Assembly (NCBI GenBank): GCA_019912965.1
Contig: JAIOHM010000209.1
Coordinates: 1-64,000 of the forward strand
Direction of reading: 5' to 3'
From: Anaerolineae bacterium
Lineage (GTDB): Bacteria; Chloroflexota; Anaerolineae; Aggregatilineales; Phototrophicaceae
Length of the DNA stretch: 64,000 nucleotides
The first letter of the stretch is position 1. Every line of letters begins with the position of its first letter. This document shows, one piece after another, positions 53,477 to 63,625 of this stretch. The translations under genes and the position numbers were made by a program. The notes under the pieces were generated by a model. It was not told the origin of the DNA, made no database searches, and saw only the letters and a list, made by a program, of their open reading frames with translations.

Positions 53477-54547
53477 TCATCGCTCCACCATTGGCAGCGC
53501 GAAATGAAATGTGCTGCCCTTGTTCATCTCGCTCTCGAACCACATCCGCCCGCCAAGCTGTTCCACAAAATGCTTGGCGATATACAGGCTTAACCCGTTG
53601 CCGGAATACTCCCGAACCCGGTCATCTTCCAATGAACGATAAAATTTCTGGAAAATCTTATCGCGTTCTTTCTCATGAATCCCAAACCCATCATCCTGAA
53701 CGCTGATCTGAATAGACCCATCCGAGGTTTGAGCCGTAACCGAAATATGCCCACCGCTGGAAGTATATTGCCGCGCGTTATCCAGAAGTGTCATCAAAAC
53801 TTCTTGTATCCGATAATAATTGCCATAAGCTGAAGGCAGCTCAGCCGGAATTTGTAAAGATAAAACCACCGATTTTTTCTCCATCTCCGGGCGCAGCGTT
53901 TTTAGCACATCATCCAGCACCTTCGGTATGGCAACCGGTTCCAGCATCAGGGGAACAGTCCGGTTTTCAATCCGGGCCATATCGTTATAATCCCGGACGA
54001 GCTTGCTGGCGCGTTCCGAATTGTCCCGGATGCGTGCCACAAAATCCCCCTGCAGTTCGTTAAGCCGCCCCAAATCAGATTTGAGTGCATTCCCCCGTAG
54101 AAGCAGGTCAGCAAAACCCTTAACGCTCGTAATCGGAACGAGCAGATCATGAGCAAACGCGCTCATAAACTCGCCCATCCCTGCCCGCTCCGCATAAATT
54201 TCTAGTCGTTGCTTCAACATCGCGATATTAAATGGCTTGGGCAGATAATCATCCGCACCTGCCTCAAGACATTGTGAAATCATGGCGAGATCATGATTTT
54301 CCAGCACCACAATAATCGGCATAAACCGCTGTTTATGTCTCAATTTCGGCAAAGCATCTTTTAAATTGGGTTGCGTTTGGTCGAGCAGCACCACTTGAAC
54401 CGAGTGTTTATCCAACAATGCAGCCCCATCGTCCACGTGATCCGCTGTCAGAACATCCTCGGCGCAGGCTTTAGCAAGGTTCACCAATGATTGACCATCA
54501 ACTTGGCTGTCACCAATTACCAGCAGGCGCAAATAATCCGTTTTCAT
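53477..54547 (-). CDS. Receiver-histidine kinase protein
   Basis: 356 residues. An N-terminal receiver-like domain has VVLLDQTQPN (Asp near 55) and DYLPKPFN, but the usual acidic pair in the first strand is LLVIGDSQ with a single Asp. A kinase follows: H-box AFAHDLLVPITSVKGF, N-box LLDNARQYTSSGG, VQDDGFGIHEKE and GNGLSLYIAKHF. No sensor or membrane segment is present, so phosphoryl flow may be between its own two domains or from another protein. It starts within the stop of the metallopeptidase gene (ATGA), so the two are coupled. Confidence 0.88.
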   Translation of the reverse strand: MKTDYLRLLVIGDSQVDGQSLVNLAKACAEDVLTADHVDDGAALLDKHSVQVVLLDQTQPNLKDALPKLRHKQRFMPIIVVLENHDLAMISQCLEAGADDYLPKPFNIAMLKQRLEIYAERAGMGEFMSAFAHDLLVPITSVKGFADLLLRGNALKSDLGRLNELQGDFVARIRDNSERASKLVRDYNDMARIENRTVPLMLEPVAIPKVLDDVLKTLRPEMEKKSVVLSLQIPAELPSAYGNYYRIQEVLMTLLDNARQYTSSGGHISVTAQTSDGSIQISVQDDGFGIHEKERDKIFQKFYRSLEDDRVREYSGNGLSLYIAKHFVEQLGGRMWFESEMNKGSTFHFALPMVER

Positions 54548-56127
54548 GGAATCCCGTCTCCCCCTATCACAATAATCTGTGGCTGGCGCAAGTAGCGTTC
54601 CCGTGTTACCTGCGTTGTCTCCAACTGTTCCGGCGTCAGCAACCCCCAGAACTGCTCTGGCGTCATAATGCGTCCAGCCCCCGCCTCAGCATAACCCCGT
54701 ATCCACTCAAAGAAAACATCCGTGCCCAGATCATTTCGCAGATCGTTGAGCATTCGTACGCCCCGTAAATACACCGCGTTAATGTATGCCCGCCGCGACG
54801 AAAACTCATACACCGTGCTGTCCACAAATCCCTCTGGCGCAAGACTATCCACCCGGAAGTTCCACCACCAGTCCTTCAATGCCGGGAAATATTCTTCCAC
54901 AAACACATATTCGCTGTAGGTTGCCAGTGCCTCATCCAGCCAGGGGTTGATCGCCTGATCGTTTCCGACCCGTCCATACCACCATTGATGAGCAATTTCA
55001 TGCACTGTAATCATCATCAGGTACGAATTCGGCCCGCCGAATCCCCGGAAGTATTCACCGCCGACGAATACCAATCCGCTGAATTCCATCCCATCCGGGA
55101 AGTCCCCCTGAATCACTACCATACGTTCATAGGGATAATCCCCAAACAGGTCTTCATACATATTCAGGCTCTTGGCTGCCACATCCAGCGCGAATGCTGG
55201 ACTGTTGATTGGCCCGCTGTCCGTCGGGATAATGGCATCGTCAAAGCTATAAAGCTCAACCACCACCCCCTGCTCGGTCTTCAGGCTGGAAATATTAAAT
55301 CCTTCACCCATGCTCAGGCTGAAATCCCGCGCCCCGGTCAGTGTAAAACGCCAGTGTCCCAGCTCATCGGTTTCTATCTTACCCGGTGCAGCCACCTTTA
55401 AATTCTCTGGTGCGCCGTCAACATTCAATGTTACATCCCAATCCGCATCATCCAGCACTTCCTGTTCGCCGATTGGAATCTCGGTGTGGCTCACCCACTC
55501 ATCCTCAATCAATGGAGCAATCGTCGGCAGCCAATGACCTAAATTCGCCTGTCGATAGCTGTAGCCCAGATACCCCTGATAAGCATTCACCGCGCTGTTG
55601 TCCATTTCCGGCATCTGCAAGCTGAATTGAATCACCAGCGTCAGACCACATCCCACCGCCAACGATTCAGGCAGATCAATCATCAACCGTAAACCAATCA
55701 GCCGGTATTCCAATACGGTCTCATCCGCAAGTGTCAATCGCTGGAGGTCAAACATTTCCTGTACTGAATTCGGCTTGACATTCATCACAATTTGCGTCAG
55801 AGGATTACGGGTGCGGTTGATATAATCCACCCGCTGTTGTACCATAAATGTTCGTTCAAGATAATTCATATCCGCCACCACTGTATGCCGCGTGGTCGGT
55901 TCACTTTCGGGTAGATCACATTGGATTACACCGGGAGTAGCCGAAACTGCTGGCTCAGGACTGGGTACGCCATGTAGTTCCCGAACGCGCGTCGGAACAA
56001 GCGTGGTTTGAACAACCATGCGAGTAGGTGTCGGCGTGAAAGACGGACTATCTTGAGCGCGGGTAAAAGCGCAGGCCGAAACAATAAGCACGAGTAGTGC
56101 GTAGTAGAGTGTGCGCGAACGTGTCAT
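54544..56127 (-). CDS. M1-like zinc metallopeptidase, lipoprotein
   Basis: 527 residues. A lipoprotein signal (LLVLIVSAC, lipobox Cys19) and a Pro/Thr linker are followed by a beta domain and a gluzincin catalytic domain with HEIAHQWW (HExxH) and the third ligand in LDEALATYSEY. These are the key features of M1 aminopeptidases, but the protein is shorter than the full 850-residue enzymes. It is probably anchored to the outside of the cytoplasmic membrane. Coupled to the kinase gene downstream. Confidence 0.86.
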   Translation of the reverse strand: MTRSRTLYYALLVLIVSACAFTRAQDSPSFTPTPTRMVVQTTLVPTRVRELHGVPSPEPAVSATPGVIQCDLPESEPTTRHTVVADMNYLERTFMVQQRVDYINRTRNPLTQIVMNVKPNSVQEMFDLQRLTLADETVLEYRLIGLRLMIDLPESLAVGCGLTLVIQFSLQMPEMDNSAVNAYQGYLGYSYRQANLGHWLPTIAPLIEDEWVSHTEIPIGEQEVLDDADWDVTLNVDGAPENLKVAAPGKIETDELGHWRFTLTGARDFSLSMGEGFNISSLKTEQGVVVELYSFDDAIIPTDSGPINSPAFALDVAAKSLNMYEDLFGDYPYERMVVIQGDFPDGMEFSGLVFVGGEYFRGFGGPNSYLMMITVHEIAHQWWYGRVGNDQAINPWLDEALATYSEYVFVEEYFPALKDWWWNFRVDSLAPEGFVDSTVYEFSSRRAYINAVYLRGVRMLNDLRNDLGTDVFFEWIRGYAEAGAGRIMTPEQFWGLLTPEQLETTQVTRERYLRQPQIIVIGGDGIP

Positions 56128-56250
56128 AGCAGCATATTACCCCGCGCGAACCGAATTGCCAACCAGTGATTATCTGACTGTAACCTGAACGAAACCCAAA
56201 GCCACTTTCAGTGTTATTTTGTCTGACTCTTTGTTATATGGAGGGGGAAT

Positions 56251-57174
56251 TTGAACACCCATACACCGCTTCAAGCTCAACTGCGCGGCCTCATCCGGCT
56301 CACACGCTGGAAAGAATACGTGCCCTTTGTTATACCATTGACTGTTCTCGGCGCGCTGCTGGCAGCGCGTCCGCAAGATGCCCTGTTAGACTGGCGGCTG
56401 ATCGTCGTCACGCTGGCTAACATTCTGGCTGTCGCCTATGCTTTCATGATTAACGATATTGAAGACGCGCCAGACGACGCCCGCGACCCCGCTCGTGCTG
56501 CCCGCAACCCCATATCGACCGGGGAAATCGGCGTTCGCATCGGTTATGCAGCTTGTCGTTTGGTTGCTGCGGTCACGCTCATGCTGTATGCCCTCGGCGG
56601 CCCGTGGGCTTTTGTCATTGGCATCGTCACCCTGCTGCTCTCCCATTTCTATTCCTGGCGTCCGGTACGGCTGAAGGCTTGGCCTGTCACCGATGTTGTC
56701 TCGCATTCCTTAATGCTCAGTGGTCTGTTGCTGCTGGCAGGATACTTCACCTACCACACCGAACCAGGTATCGTCTGGTTCGTGGCCGCCAGCGTTACAC
56801 TCGTCTCGGTCTACGGTCAGCTTTATAACCAACTACGCGATTTTGAGATGGATAAAGCTGCGGGTCTGTTCAACACCGCGATCGTTTTAGGCGAACCACG
56901 CACCCGCGTTGTGATGTATTTGACCATCGCCCTCGCAGGGGTGTGTATGCTGGCTGCTATCGCACAGGGTGTGTTCCCGCTCTGGCTGGGTGTTGTCCTC
57001 TTGATTAGCATTCCCATCAGCATATTCATCAGTCCCAAAACGGATATGCGTGGAAGCGAAGCTGTTGAAATCAGTGGCGGTCTGCAAGTTCAAGGATTGG
57101 TCGTCGCTAATTTGACCATCGCCGCATGGTTGGTTTGGGCACTCATTAATCAGGTTTTTCCGGCGCTTTTCTAA
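56251..57174 (+). CDS. UbiA-family prenyltransferase
   Basis: 307 residues from TTG at 56251, four bases after GAGGGGG. It has the two Asp motifs of the family, NDIEDAPDDARDP (near 69) and QLYNQLRDFEMDKAAG (near 190), and seven to nine membrane helices. UbiA enzymes move a prenyl chain onto an aromatic or other acceptor in the membrane (quinone, haem or chlorophyll-type lipid synthesis). The acceptor cannot be deduced, and no quinone gene lies beside it. A terminator follows. Confidence 0.88.
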   Translation: MNTHTPLQAQLRGLIRLTRWKEYVPFVIPLTVLGALLAARPQDALLDWRLIVVTLANILAVAYAFMINDIEDAPDDARDPARAARNPISTGEIGVRIGYAACRLVAAVTLMLYALGGPWAFVIGIVTLLLSHFYSWRPVRLKAWPVTDVVSHSLMLSGLLLLAGYFTYHTEPGIVWFVAASVTLVSVYGQLYNQLRDFEMDKAAGLFNTAIVLGEPRTRVVMYLTIALAGVCMLAAIAQGVFPLWLGVVLLISIPISIFISPKTDMRGSEAVEISGGLQVQGLVVANLTIAAWLVWALINQVFPALF

Positions 57175-57220
57175 CCGGATAATCGAATTCCATTTAGCGG
57201 ATAAATAGCTGTTTCAAAAC

Positions 57221-57252
57221 GCGGTCAGGGTAAAAATCCTGACCGCGCTTTT
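57221..57252 (+). terminator. Terminator after the prenyltransferase gene
   Basis: GCGGTCAGG (57221-57229) pairs with CCTGACCGC (57238-57246), followed by GCTTTT. Strong GC stem with a short T run. Confidence 0.8.
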
Positions 57253-57369
57253 GATTCGAACCAAAACTGAACGGTCATATTGCCCAAAATGTGGTTCTGC
57301 AACTTGGCGTAAGATTGCAGCATCCCCTATAATTGGCCTTGAGTTTGCAAAGCTAACAGGTTTCATGCG

Positions 57370-60300
57370 ATGGTGAATGGCGACACGCCAAAAGCAACAA
57401 TTCTGATCGTGGATGACATCCCCGATACAGTGCAGCTTTTGAAAGATTGGCTGGAAGCGCACGACTTCAAAACTGTGGGTGTAACCAGCAGTGTTCAGGC
57501 GCTCGAAGTTGCGGAACAGCAAAACCCTGATCTCATTTTGCTGGATGTCATGATGCCGAAAATGGATGGCATGGAAACCTGTCGTCGTCTGAAAAGTAAC
57601 CCCAAAACGGCAGGCATTCCCGTCATTCTGGTCACAGCCAAGAATCCCAGCGATGCCCGCGCCGAAGGCATGATGGCGGGTGCGGTAGATTACATCACCA
57701 AACCCATTAATCTGGCCGATCTGGTCAACCGCATCGAAATCGCCCTTGCCGATACCAGCCAGTCCCCAGTAGATGTGCAGCGTTTGTTGGAAGAAGTTGC
57801 TCACTCTGCTCTGACCATCCTCTCTTGTGAATTGGTCTGGCTACTGAGCAGCGACGCCGATGAACAGGTACTCAAGAGCCGCGTACTGGCAACAACTGGC
57901 GGGGCGCGCATCGAAACCGAATTTTTGCTCAAAGCCTCCAATGGCGAATCAATTCCCCGTTTCACATTGCAGGACACTACCCATCCATTCTCAGCCACAC
58001 TGGTCACCCGCAAAACGCTCGTAAATCTTCAGACCGAAACCTTGCGGGAAAACGCTTCCACTCAGCCTTTATACCGCGCCACTGAAATGCTGCGTCTGAA
58101 TTATCTGACGGTTGTACCGCTGACGGTAGCAGGCAAAACACCCGGTGTTATGGTGCTGGGTACACTTCAACCGCATGATATGGAAAATCCGCGTTCACGC
58201 CAGATTTTGACAGCATTGGGCAGTCAGGCGGCTATCGCGCTGGACTATTCCCGTTTGATTACCGACCTGACCGAACGCGAAAATGAGATGCGCCGGGAGC
58301 AAGCCTTCCGTCAGATGATCCTCGACACCATGAGCGACGGTTTGGTCGTTATCGACTCCAAAGGGGCGATCAAATACGTCAACCGTCGAATGCTGCGGAT
58401 GACCAATTACCCCAAAGGGTATCTGGAAGGCCGTTCGGTGGGCGAACTCTTTCACCCGGATGATCGCGGTGAAGTTATGTTTGGCCTCCTGCGCGAAGGC
58501 GCAACCACCATGAAATTTGACCAGCGGTTGATTACCCGCGAAAGTCGTGTAATTCCCGTCTGGCTCACCCGGTCGCGCGCCCAATCCGACGATATGAATA
58601 ATCAGGTCATTGTCCTCAGCGACATGACCGAGCAAAGACGCCGCGAAGTGGATTTGGAACGTCAGACTGGGCGTTTACAGGCATTGAATCGTTCAGCCCA
58701 TGCCATAACTGCCAGTCTATCCCTGCACGAAACACTCAAAAATATTCTCAATGCAGCCGTAGATGTGGTGGAAGGACAGGGTGCATCGCTCTTCCTGATT
58801 AACCGTGAATCGCCTGATGAACTCATAGCGGTCGCTGCGGTTGGTTCTGGAGCAGAACGACTGCAAGGCCTCCGTGTCTCAGTAGGTGAAGGGGTAGTGG
58901 GTTGGGTCGCGCGTGAAGCCCAGCCGGAACTCGTCGCAAATACCAAAAGCGATCCACGCTTCTTCAGGGGTGTTGACGATCATACAGGTATGAGCACCCG
59001 TTCTCTCATCGCTGTTCCGTTGATTACGGCGGAACGGGTCATTGGTGTAATCGAAGTCGTCAATAAACTCAATGATGGCACTTTCGATCAGGACGATGTG
59101 CGACTGCTGGAAAGTATGGCTGGCACAGCCGCCGTTTCCATCATCAATGCCCGCCTCTTCGACGAAACACAGCGTCGTGTCAACGAACTCGGTACGTTGC
59201 TCAACGCCAGTGCCGCCGCGTCCTCTACCCTGCAATTTTCTCAAGTGCTGGAAAACATCGCCCGTAATCTTACCGCTGGGCTGGATGTAGCCCGCTGCAC
59301 CATTATGGCATGGAACGGGCCTAAAAATCGGCTGGAAGCCTTAGCCGAAATTTGCGATGTTTGGTGGCCTGCACCCGATGCGCCCCGACGCCCACTTGCC
59401 GAAGAACCCCTCACCCGTGCGACCATCGCTTCGGGATTGCCTGTGCTGGTATCTTCGCTTGGTAATGAGTTATCGGACGATCACCGCGCTGGATTATCAA
59501 CCGTCGGCATGATTAGCATGATGATCGTCCCGCTCTCCGTGCATGGTGCAATTGGTGGCATTGCCAATCTCTACAGCATCGACACTCACCGCAATTACAC
59601 CGACGCGGATGCCAGCGAAGTCGCCCAGGTCATGGAAATCTGGCAGCAAAATATCCCACAGGGCGACTATTTCCTGAACGCATCCAGCCCCGCTTTGACC
59701 GATTTGACCGAACGACTAATGCGGGTAGGGCGCACTTGTTGGGTTATGGTGCGCGCATGGAGTCCAAATGACGATTCTACACTGCTATTGCGCGAAAAGG
59801 GCTTTGCAGAATGGACACACCGCCCCGGCATCATGCTCCCCATCGAAAACTACCCAACCTTGCGAACAGCCATCAATGACCAGACCATCCGCATGGGAAC
59901 ACTGGAAACCTTGAAAGACGACCCCGGTGAAACCCAATGGTTGACCTATCGTGGCGGTCGTTCTTGCATGATCGTCCCGCTAATCGAGCGCGGTGTGACC
60001 GTTGGCGTCGTCAAACTCATGAGTCAGGATGGTCGCGTTTTTGATGAGAGCGAGGTTCGGCTGGCGCAGGGCATCGCTAATGTTGTTAGCAGCGCTATGG
60101 AAAACGCCCGCCTCTACCAATCGCTGGATAGCCGCGCCCGTGCCCTGGAAAGCGCTTATCACGAATTACAGGAAGCTGACCACGCCAAAGACGAATTCAT
60201 CCAGAACGTTTCGCATGAACTCCGCACGCCCTTGATTTCGGTTCTGGGTTATGGTGGACTCTTGTTAGATGGTGAGTTTGGCAACGTCAATGACCATCAG

Positions 60301-60879
60301 CGGGATGCGCTAAACACAATCGTTCAGAAGTCTCAAAAACTGGCTGATCTCGTGCAGGATATTGTTTCGGTGCAGGCGCTGGAAAACCGCGTTTATGAAC
60401 GTAAACCAGTTGATCTGAGCGAAATTGTGCGCGGCGTAATCGAGAAATACACCCCCCGCGCTCGTGAAATGGGCTTGCGCCTGAATACGCAGTTCGCGCT
60501 TGATCTACCGCCTGTCTTGGCCGATTCAAAAACCATTGGCGAGGCCTTCGAAAAATTGCTGGATAATGCGCTCAAATTTGGCGGTGAGGGCGAAGTGATT
60601 GATATTGCCATTCAGGATACCAACGGCCCAAACGTACAAGTTATCGTGCGCGATTACGGCATTGGCATTGATCCTTCTGAACATCAGAAGATTTTCCAGC
60701 GGTTCTATCAAGTGGATGGCGGCCCAGCCCGACGCTATGCGGGTACAGGATTAGGGTTAGCGATAGCCAAAGCCATCATTGAAGGTCAGGGAGGACGCAT
60801 CTCCCTGAACAGTCATCTCGACAAAGGCGCAACTTTTACCCTTACATTGCCGAAGTATTCAACACTCGTGAAAGCCTGA
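57370..60879 (+). CDS. Hybrid receiver-PAS-GAF histidine kinase
   Basis: 1,169 residues. It starts with a canonical receiver (TILIVDDIPD, LILLDVMMPKMDG, LVTAKNPSD, YITKPINLA), then a GAF-like region, a PAS domain (MILDTMSDGLVVIDSKGAIK, then YVNRRMLRMTNYPKGY), several GAF domains (ILNAAVDVVEGQGASLFLIN, LIAVPLITAERVIGVIEVVN and others) and a kinase core with NVSHELRTPLISVLGYGGLL, LLDNALKFGGEG, DYGIGIDPSEHQK and GTGLGLAIAKAI. It is soluble and integrates several small-molecule or redox inputs. The kinase gene is followed 1 base later by a small membrane-protein gene, suggesting one operon through 63.5 kb. Confidence 0.92.
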   Translation: MVNGDTPKATILIVDDIPDTVQLLKDWLEAHDFKTVGVTSSVQALEVAEQQNPDLILLDVMMPKMDGMETCRRLKSNPKTAGIPVILVTAKNPSDARAEGMMAGAVDYITKPINLADLVNRIEIALADTSQSPVDVQRLLEEVAHSALTILSCELVWLLSSDADEQVLKSRVLATTGGARIETEFLLKASNGESIPRFTLQDTTHPFSATLVTRKTLVNLQTETLRENASTQPLYRATEMLRLNYLTVVPLTVAGKTPGVMVLGTLQPHDMENPRSRQILTALGSQAAIALDYSRLITDLTERENEMRREQAFRQMILDTMSDGLVVIDSKGAIKYVNRRMLRMTNYPKGYLEGRSVGELFHPDDRGEVMFGLLREGATTMKFDQRLITRESRVIPVWLTRSRAQSDDMNNQVIVLSDMTEQRRREVDLERQTGRLQALNRSAHAITASLSLHETLKNILNAAVDVVEGQGASLFLINRESPDELIAVAAVGSGAERLQGLRVSVGEGVVGWVAREAQPELVANTKSDPRFFRGVDDHTGMSTRSLIAVPLITAERVIGVIEVVNKLNDGTFDQDDVRLLESMAGTAAVSIINARLFDETQRRVNELGTLLNASAAASSTLQFSQVLENIARNLTAGLDVARCTIMAWNGPKNRLEALAEICDVWWPAPDAPRRPLAEEPLTRATIASGLPVLVSSLGNELSDDHRAGLSTVGMISMMIVPLSVHGAIGGIANLYSIDTHRNYTDADASEVAQVMEIWQQNIPQGDYFLNASSPALTDLTERLMRVGRTCWVMVRAWSPNDDSTLLLREKGFAEWTHRPGIMLPIENYPTLRTAINDQTIRMGTLETLKDDPGETQWLTYRGGRSCMIVPLIERGVTVGVVKLMSQDGRVFDESEVRLAQGIANVVSSAMENARLYQSLDSRARALESAYHELQEADHAKDEFIQNVSHELRTPLISVLGYGGLLLDGEFGNVNDHQRDALNTIVQKSQKLADLVQDIVSVQALENRVYERKPVDLSEIVRGVIEKYTPRAREMGLRLNTQFALDLPPVLADSKTIGEAFEKLLDNALKFGGEGEVIDIAIQDTNGPNVQVIVRDYGIGIDPSEHQKIFQRFYQVDGGPARRYAGTGLGLAIAKAIIEGQGGRISLNSHLDKGATFTLTLPKYSTLVKA

Positions 60880-60880
60880 T

Positions 60881-61267
60881 ATGTTAGATATCCACGCTAT
60901 CCTGTTTAATATGCACATTCTTTACTCATTCACCCTGGGCATCTGGGGTGCAGCTATGGCATTCCGCAACCAATCCATCTCCGGTAATTACTGGGGCGCG
61001 GTTGCCACTGGCACAATCCTCGCAGCAGGGATTGTGTTGTTGGGAATCATCATGACTGCTCAAGGCTTACGTACCGCCCGCACCGTGACCTACTACATTT
61101 ACATGTCATGGCTCGTCATCATCATGCCCGGTCTGTATTCACTTTTACGGGGGCGCGATGATCGCAGTGCTGCCATTGCTTTCTCAATCCTCAGCTTTTT
61201 TAATGCTGCCACCTCCCTCAGCATGACCCAGCGATTCATCACTGGCCCCTGGGCACCGGAAGCTTAA
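60881..61267 (+). CDS. Small four-helix membrane protein
   Basis: 128 residues with four likely membrane helices (MHILYSFTLGIWGAAMAF; GAVATGTILAAGIVLLGIIM; TYYIYMSWLVIIMPGLYSLL; AAIAFSILSFFNAATSLSM). No family recognised. It starts 1 base after the kinase stop and ends 4 bases before the M24-like gene, so it is inside the same operon. Confidence 0.75.
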   Translation: MLDIHAILFNMHILYSFTLGIWGAAMAFRNQSISGNYWGAVATGTILAAGIVLLGIIMTAQGLRTARTVTYYIYMSWLVIIMPGLYSLLRGRDDRSAAIAFSILSFFNAATSLSMTQRFITGPWAPEA

Positions 61268-61271
61268 CAGC

Positions 61272-62735
61272 ATGAACATCCAGCTTGCGCCGCTTAATCT
61301 GCCCGAATTTGGTCTGCCAACAGTCCAGCCCAATATTCCGGCCTCCATTTATGAGCAGCGCCTCAAAGCTGCTCAAAACCGTTGGGATAACTGGGATTTT
61401 GATGCAGTAATTGTCTATGGTGATCGGGAACACTTCGCCAATCTCACTTATCTGACAGGCTATGATCCTCGTTTTGAAGAAGCCCTGTTAATCTTCACCG
61501 CTGAAGAAGATGCTTTCCGCACTCAGCTTTTCCGGGTTGTCGCCGGAACACAGAGCAAATCGCATACAGTTCGCCAGTTCGGAACGCCAACACTTTTAGT
61601 CGGCAACGAAGGCTGGGGCTACACAGACATCAGCCCCGTAAAATTGAACAAAGTCCTTTACCAGAACTTTAGCCTTCCCGGTCAGCCGCGCAACCAGAGC
61701 CTTTCGCTGGCAACACTTTTCCGGCAGGCTGGCATCACCACTGGCAGCAAAATTGGCGTCATTGGCTGGAAATACGACGAGAGCGACCCTGCTCACTTTT
61801 CAGGATGGCTGGATATTCCGGCTTATATTGCCGATACCCTGCGCGAAGTCATCGGCTCTAATGGTCAACTGCTCAACATAACGCCAACCCTCATTGACCC
61901 CTTGGATGGCCTTCGTATCTTCAACGAGGTCGATCAACTGGCAGCTTTCGAGTTCGCCGCCACCCACGCATCAGAGGCGCTGCGTAACGTACTGTTCGGC
62001 CTTAAACCCGGCATGACCGAATTTGAGGCAGTTCAACTGATGCGGCTGAATGGCTTGCCCCTCTCTGCCCATTTGATGCTTTCCAGCGGCCCGCGCGCCA
62101 ACATGGGACTACCTAGCCCTTCGCTCCGGGTGATTCAGCAAGGCGAACCGTTCACAATGGCGCTCGGCTTATGGGGTGGTTTAAACGCTCGTGCAGGTTT
62201 TGTTGTACATCGAGCGGACGAATTGCCTGCGGAAATTCAGGATTACCTCCAAAAGCTGGTTGTGCCGTACTTCCGTGCGGTCGTTTTATGGTATGAGCAC
62301 CTCGGCATCGGTGTGAGCGGTGGCGAACTCTACGATTGTGTCTATCAGCACATCGGTGATCCGTTCTTTGGCGTCGGACTCAATCCCGGTCACTATATCC
62401 ATCTGGATGAATGGGTGCATTCGCCCATCTACAAAGGCTCAGATATACGCCTGAAATCCGGTATGGCGCTTCAGGTTGATATAATCCCGGCGACAGGTAG
62501 CCCCTATTTCACCACCAACATCGAAGACGGTATTGCGCTGGCGGACGCCGAATTACGTGCCGAATTTGAGCATAAATATCCCGAAGCATGGGCGCGCATT
62601 CAGGCACGCCGCCGCTTTATGCAGGATGTCATCGGCATTCGCCTCAAGCCGGAAGTGCTGCCCTTTAGCAATATCCCGGCCTATCTGCCGCCATATCTCC
62701 TCAGCCCACACATGGCGATGCAGGTTGTCAGGTAA
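61272..62735 (+). CDS. M24/creatinase-like protein, probably without metal site
   Basis: 487 residues. The N-terminal half (ERLKAAQ-type start, FDAVIVYGDREHFANLTYLT) resembles the creatinase N-domain, and the C-terminal half has the pita-bread order: LKPGMTEFEAVQLMR, NPGHYIHLDEW (His), LKSGMALQVDIIPA and NIEDGIAL. The two Asp ligands expected in the FTMALGLWGG / GFVVHRADE region are absent, and the Glu after GM is Asp. It may bind rather than cleave substrates. The operon context gives no clear job. Confidence 0.72.
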   Translation: MNIQLAPLNLPEFGLPTVQPNIPASIYEQRLKAAQNRWDNWDFDAVIVYGDREHFANLTYLTGYDPRFEEALLIFTAEEDAFRTQLFRVVAGTQSKSHTVRQFGTPTLLVGNEGWGYTDISPVKLNKVLYQNFSLPGQPRNQSLSLATLFRQAGITTGSKIGVIGWKYDESDPAHFSGWLDIPAYIADTLREVIGSNGQLLNITPTLIDPLDGLRIFNEVDQLAAFEFAATHASEALRNVLFGLKPGMTEFEAVQLMRLNGLPLSAHLMLSSGPRANMGLPSPSLRVIQQGEPFTMALGLWGGLNARAGFVVHRADELPAEIQDYLQKLVVPYFRAVVLWYEHLGIGVSGGELYDCVYQHIGDPFFGVGLNPGHYIHLDEWVHSPIYKGSDIRLKSGMALQVDIIPATGSPYFTTNIEDGIALADAELRAEFEHKYPEAWARIQARRRFMQDVIGIRLKPEVLPFSNIPAYLPPYLLSPHMAMQVVR

Positions 62736-62743
62736 AGGCGCTT

Positions 62744-63559
62744 GTGGTGTTTCGTTTTCTGCTTATTGTGGTGATGATGGTTCTGGTTGCCGCGTGTGGG
62801 GCAGAACCCACACCCTTTCCGGTTGATGTAATTCCTGAAGTCACTGAAACCCCAATCCCACAAACCGACACAACAGTTATTCGTTATGCACTTGCATCCA
62901 ATACGCTCGACGCTGTACCTGATTTAGAATTGATTCGAGAATCGGCTCAAATTGAACAGCTAAACGAAGCTATCCAACCGGGTGATCTCGGCAATCGCTA
63001 TGATATTGTTGTCGCCTATGGTGATCTCCCCGATGGCACCCGCGCAGCAGCAGCACCAACCATTGCCCTTGTATTGCCAACAACTTCTCCACCGTTGAAC
63101 AATCCGGTACTACAGAATATTTTGCGTCGCAGCATCAACCCTGCTCAGCTTGTATCGGGGTTGAATATGCCCGGCGCACTTGCCCAACCTGTCGAAATTA
63201 CACAACGACAAACCCTTCAGGCAGAATTGGCAAACGAGGGTTGGCCGGATGGTTTCTCGCTAACATTAGGCAATGCCTATGCGCCCGGAAGTCTATTGAT
63301 TGCTGAACAACTGGGAGAATTACGTATCAACCTCCATACCTTGATGATGCCCGTCTCAGAACTTAGTGAGACCCTAACAACAGGTGATGTTCAGCTTGGC
63401 CTCATCGCATGGACGACACCCGAAGAACGTCAACAATGGACAGCCGAATTTGGCGAGGAGAATGTAATCGACTTATTCAGTGTCTCCATCAGCTACCACG
63501 CCATTCCTGACCTGAATATCTCGTTTACACCAGCCGGTTGGCCGCTGGCAGCGCGCTAA
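62744..63559 (+). CDS. Lipoprotein of unknown function
   Basis: 271 residues from GTG. A lipoprotein signal peptide (RFLLIVVMMVLVAAC, lipobox LVAAC) is followed by a Pro/Thr/Glu linker and a domain of about 230 residues (RYALASNTLDAVPDLELI, NRYDIVVAYGDLPDG, INPAQLVSGLNMPGALAQPV), which loosely resembles the lobes of substrate-binding proteins. It is too short for a whole one. Starts 8 bases after the M24-like gene. Confidence 0.72.
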   Translation: MVFRFLLIVVMMVLVAACGAEPTPFPVDVIPEVTETPIPQTDTTVIRYALASNTLDAVPDLELIRESAQIEQLNEAIQPGDLGNRYDIVVAYGDLPDGTRAAAAPTIALVLPTTSPPLNNPVLQNILRRSINPAQLVSGLNMPGALAQPVEITQRQTLQAELANEGWPDGFSLTLGNAYAPGSLLIAEQLGELRINLHTLMMPVSELSETLTTGDVQLGLIAWTTPEERQQWTAEFGEENVIDLFSVSISYHAIPDLNISFTPAGWPLAAR

Positions 63560-63625
63560 TACCATTGAGGTACTTCAAAATTCAATCGGCTGTATAATGG
63601 CAAAAGCAAAATAACAGGCGATTCT

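Noticed and set aside
57241-57262. GATTCGAACC-like sequence suggesting a tRNA T-arm
   Set aside because: It lies beside a terminator, and no acceptor, D or anticodon arm can be built around it.
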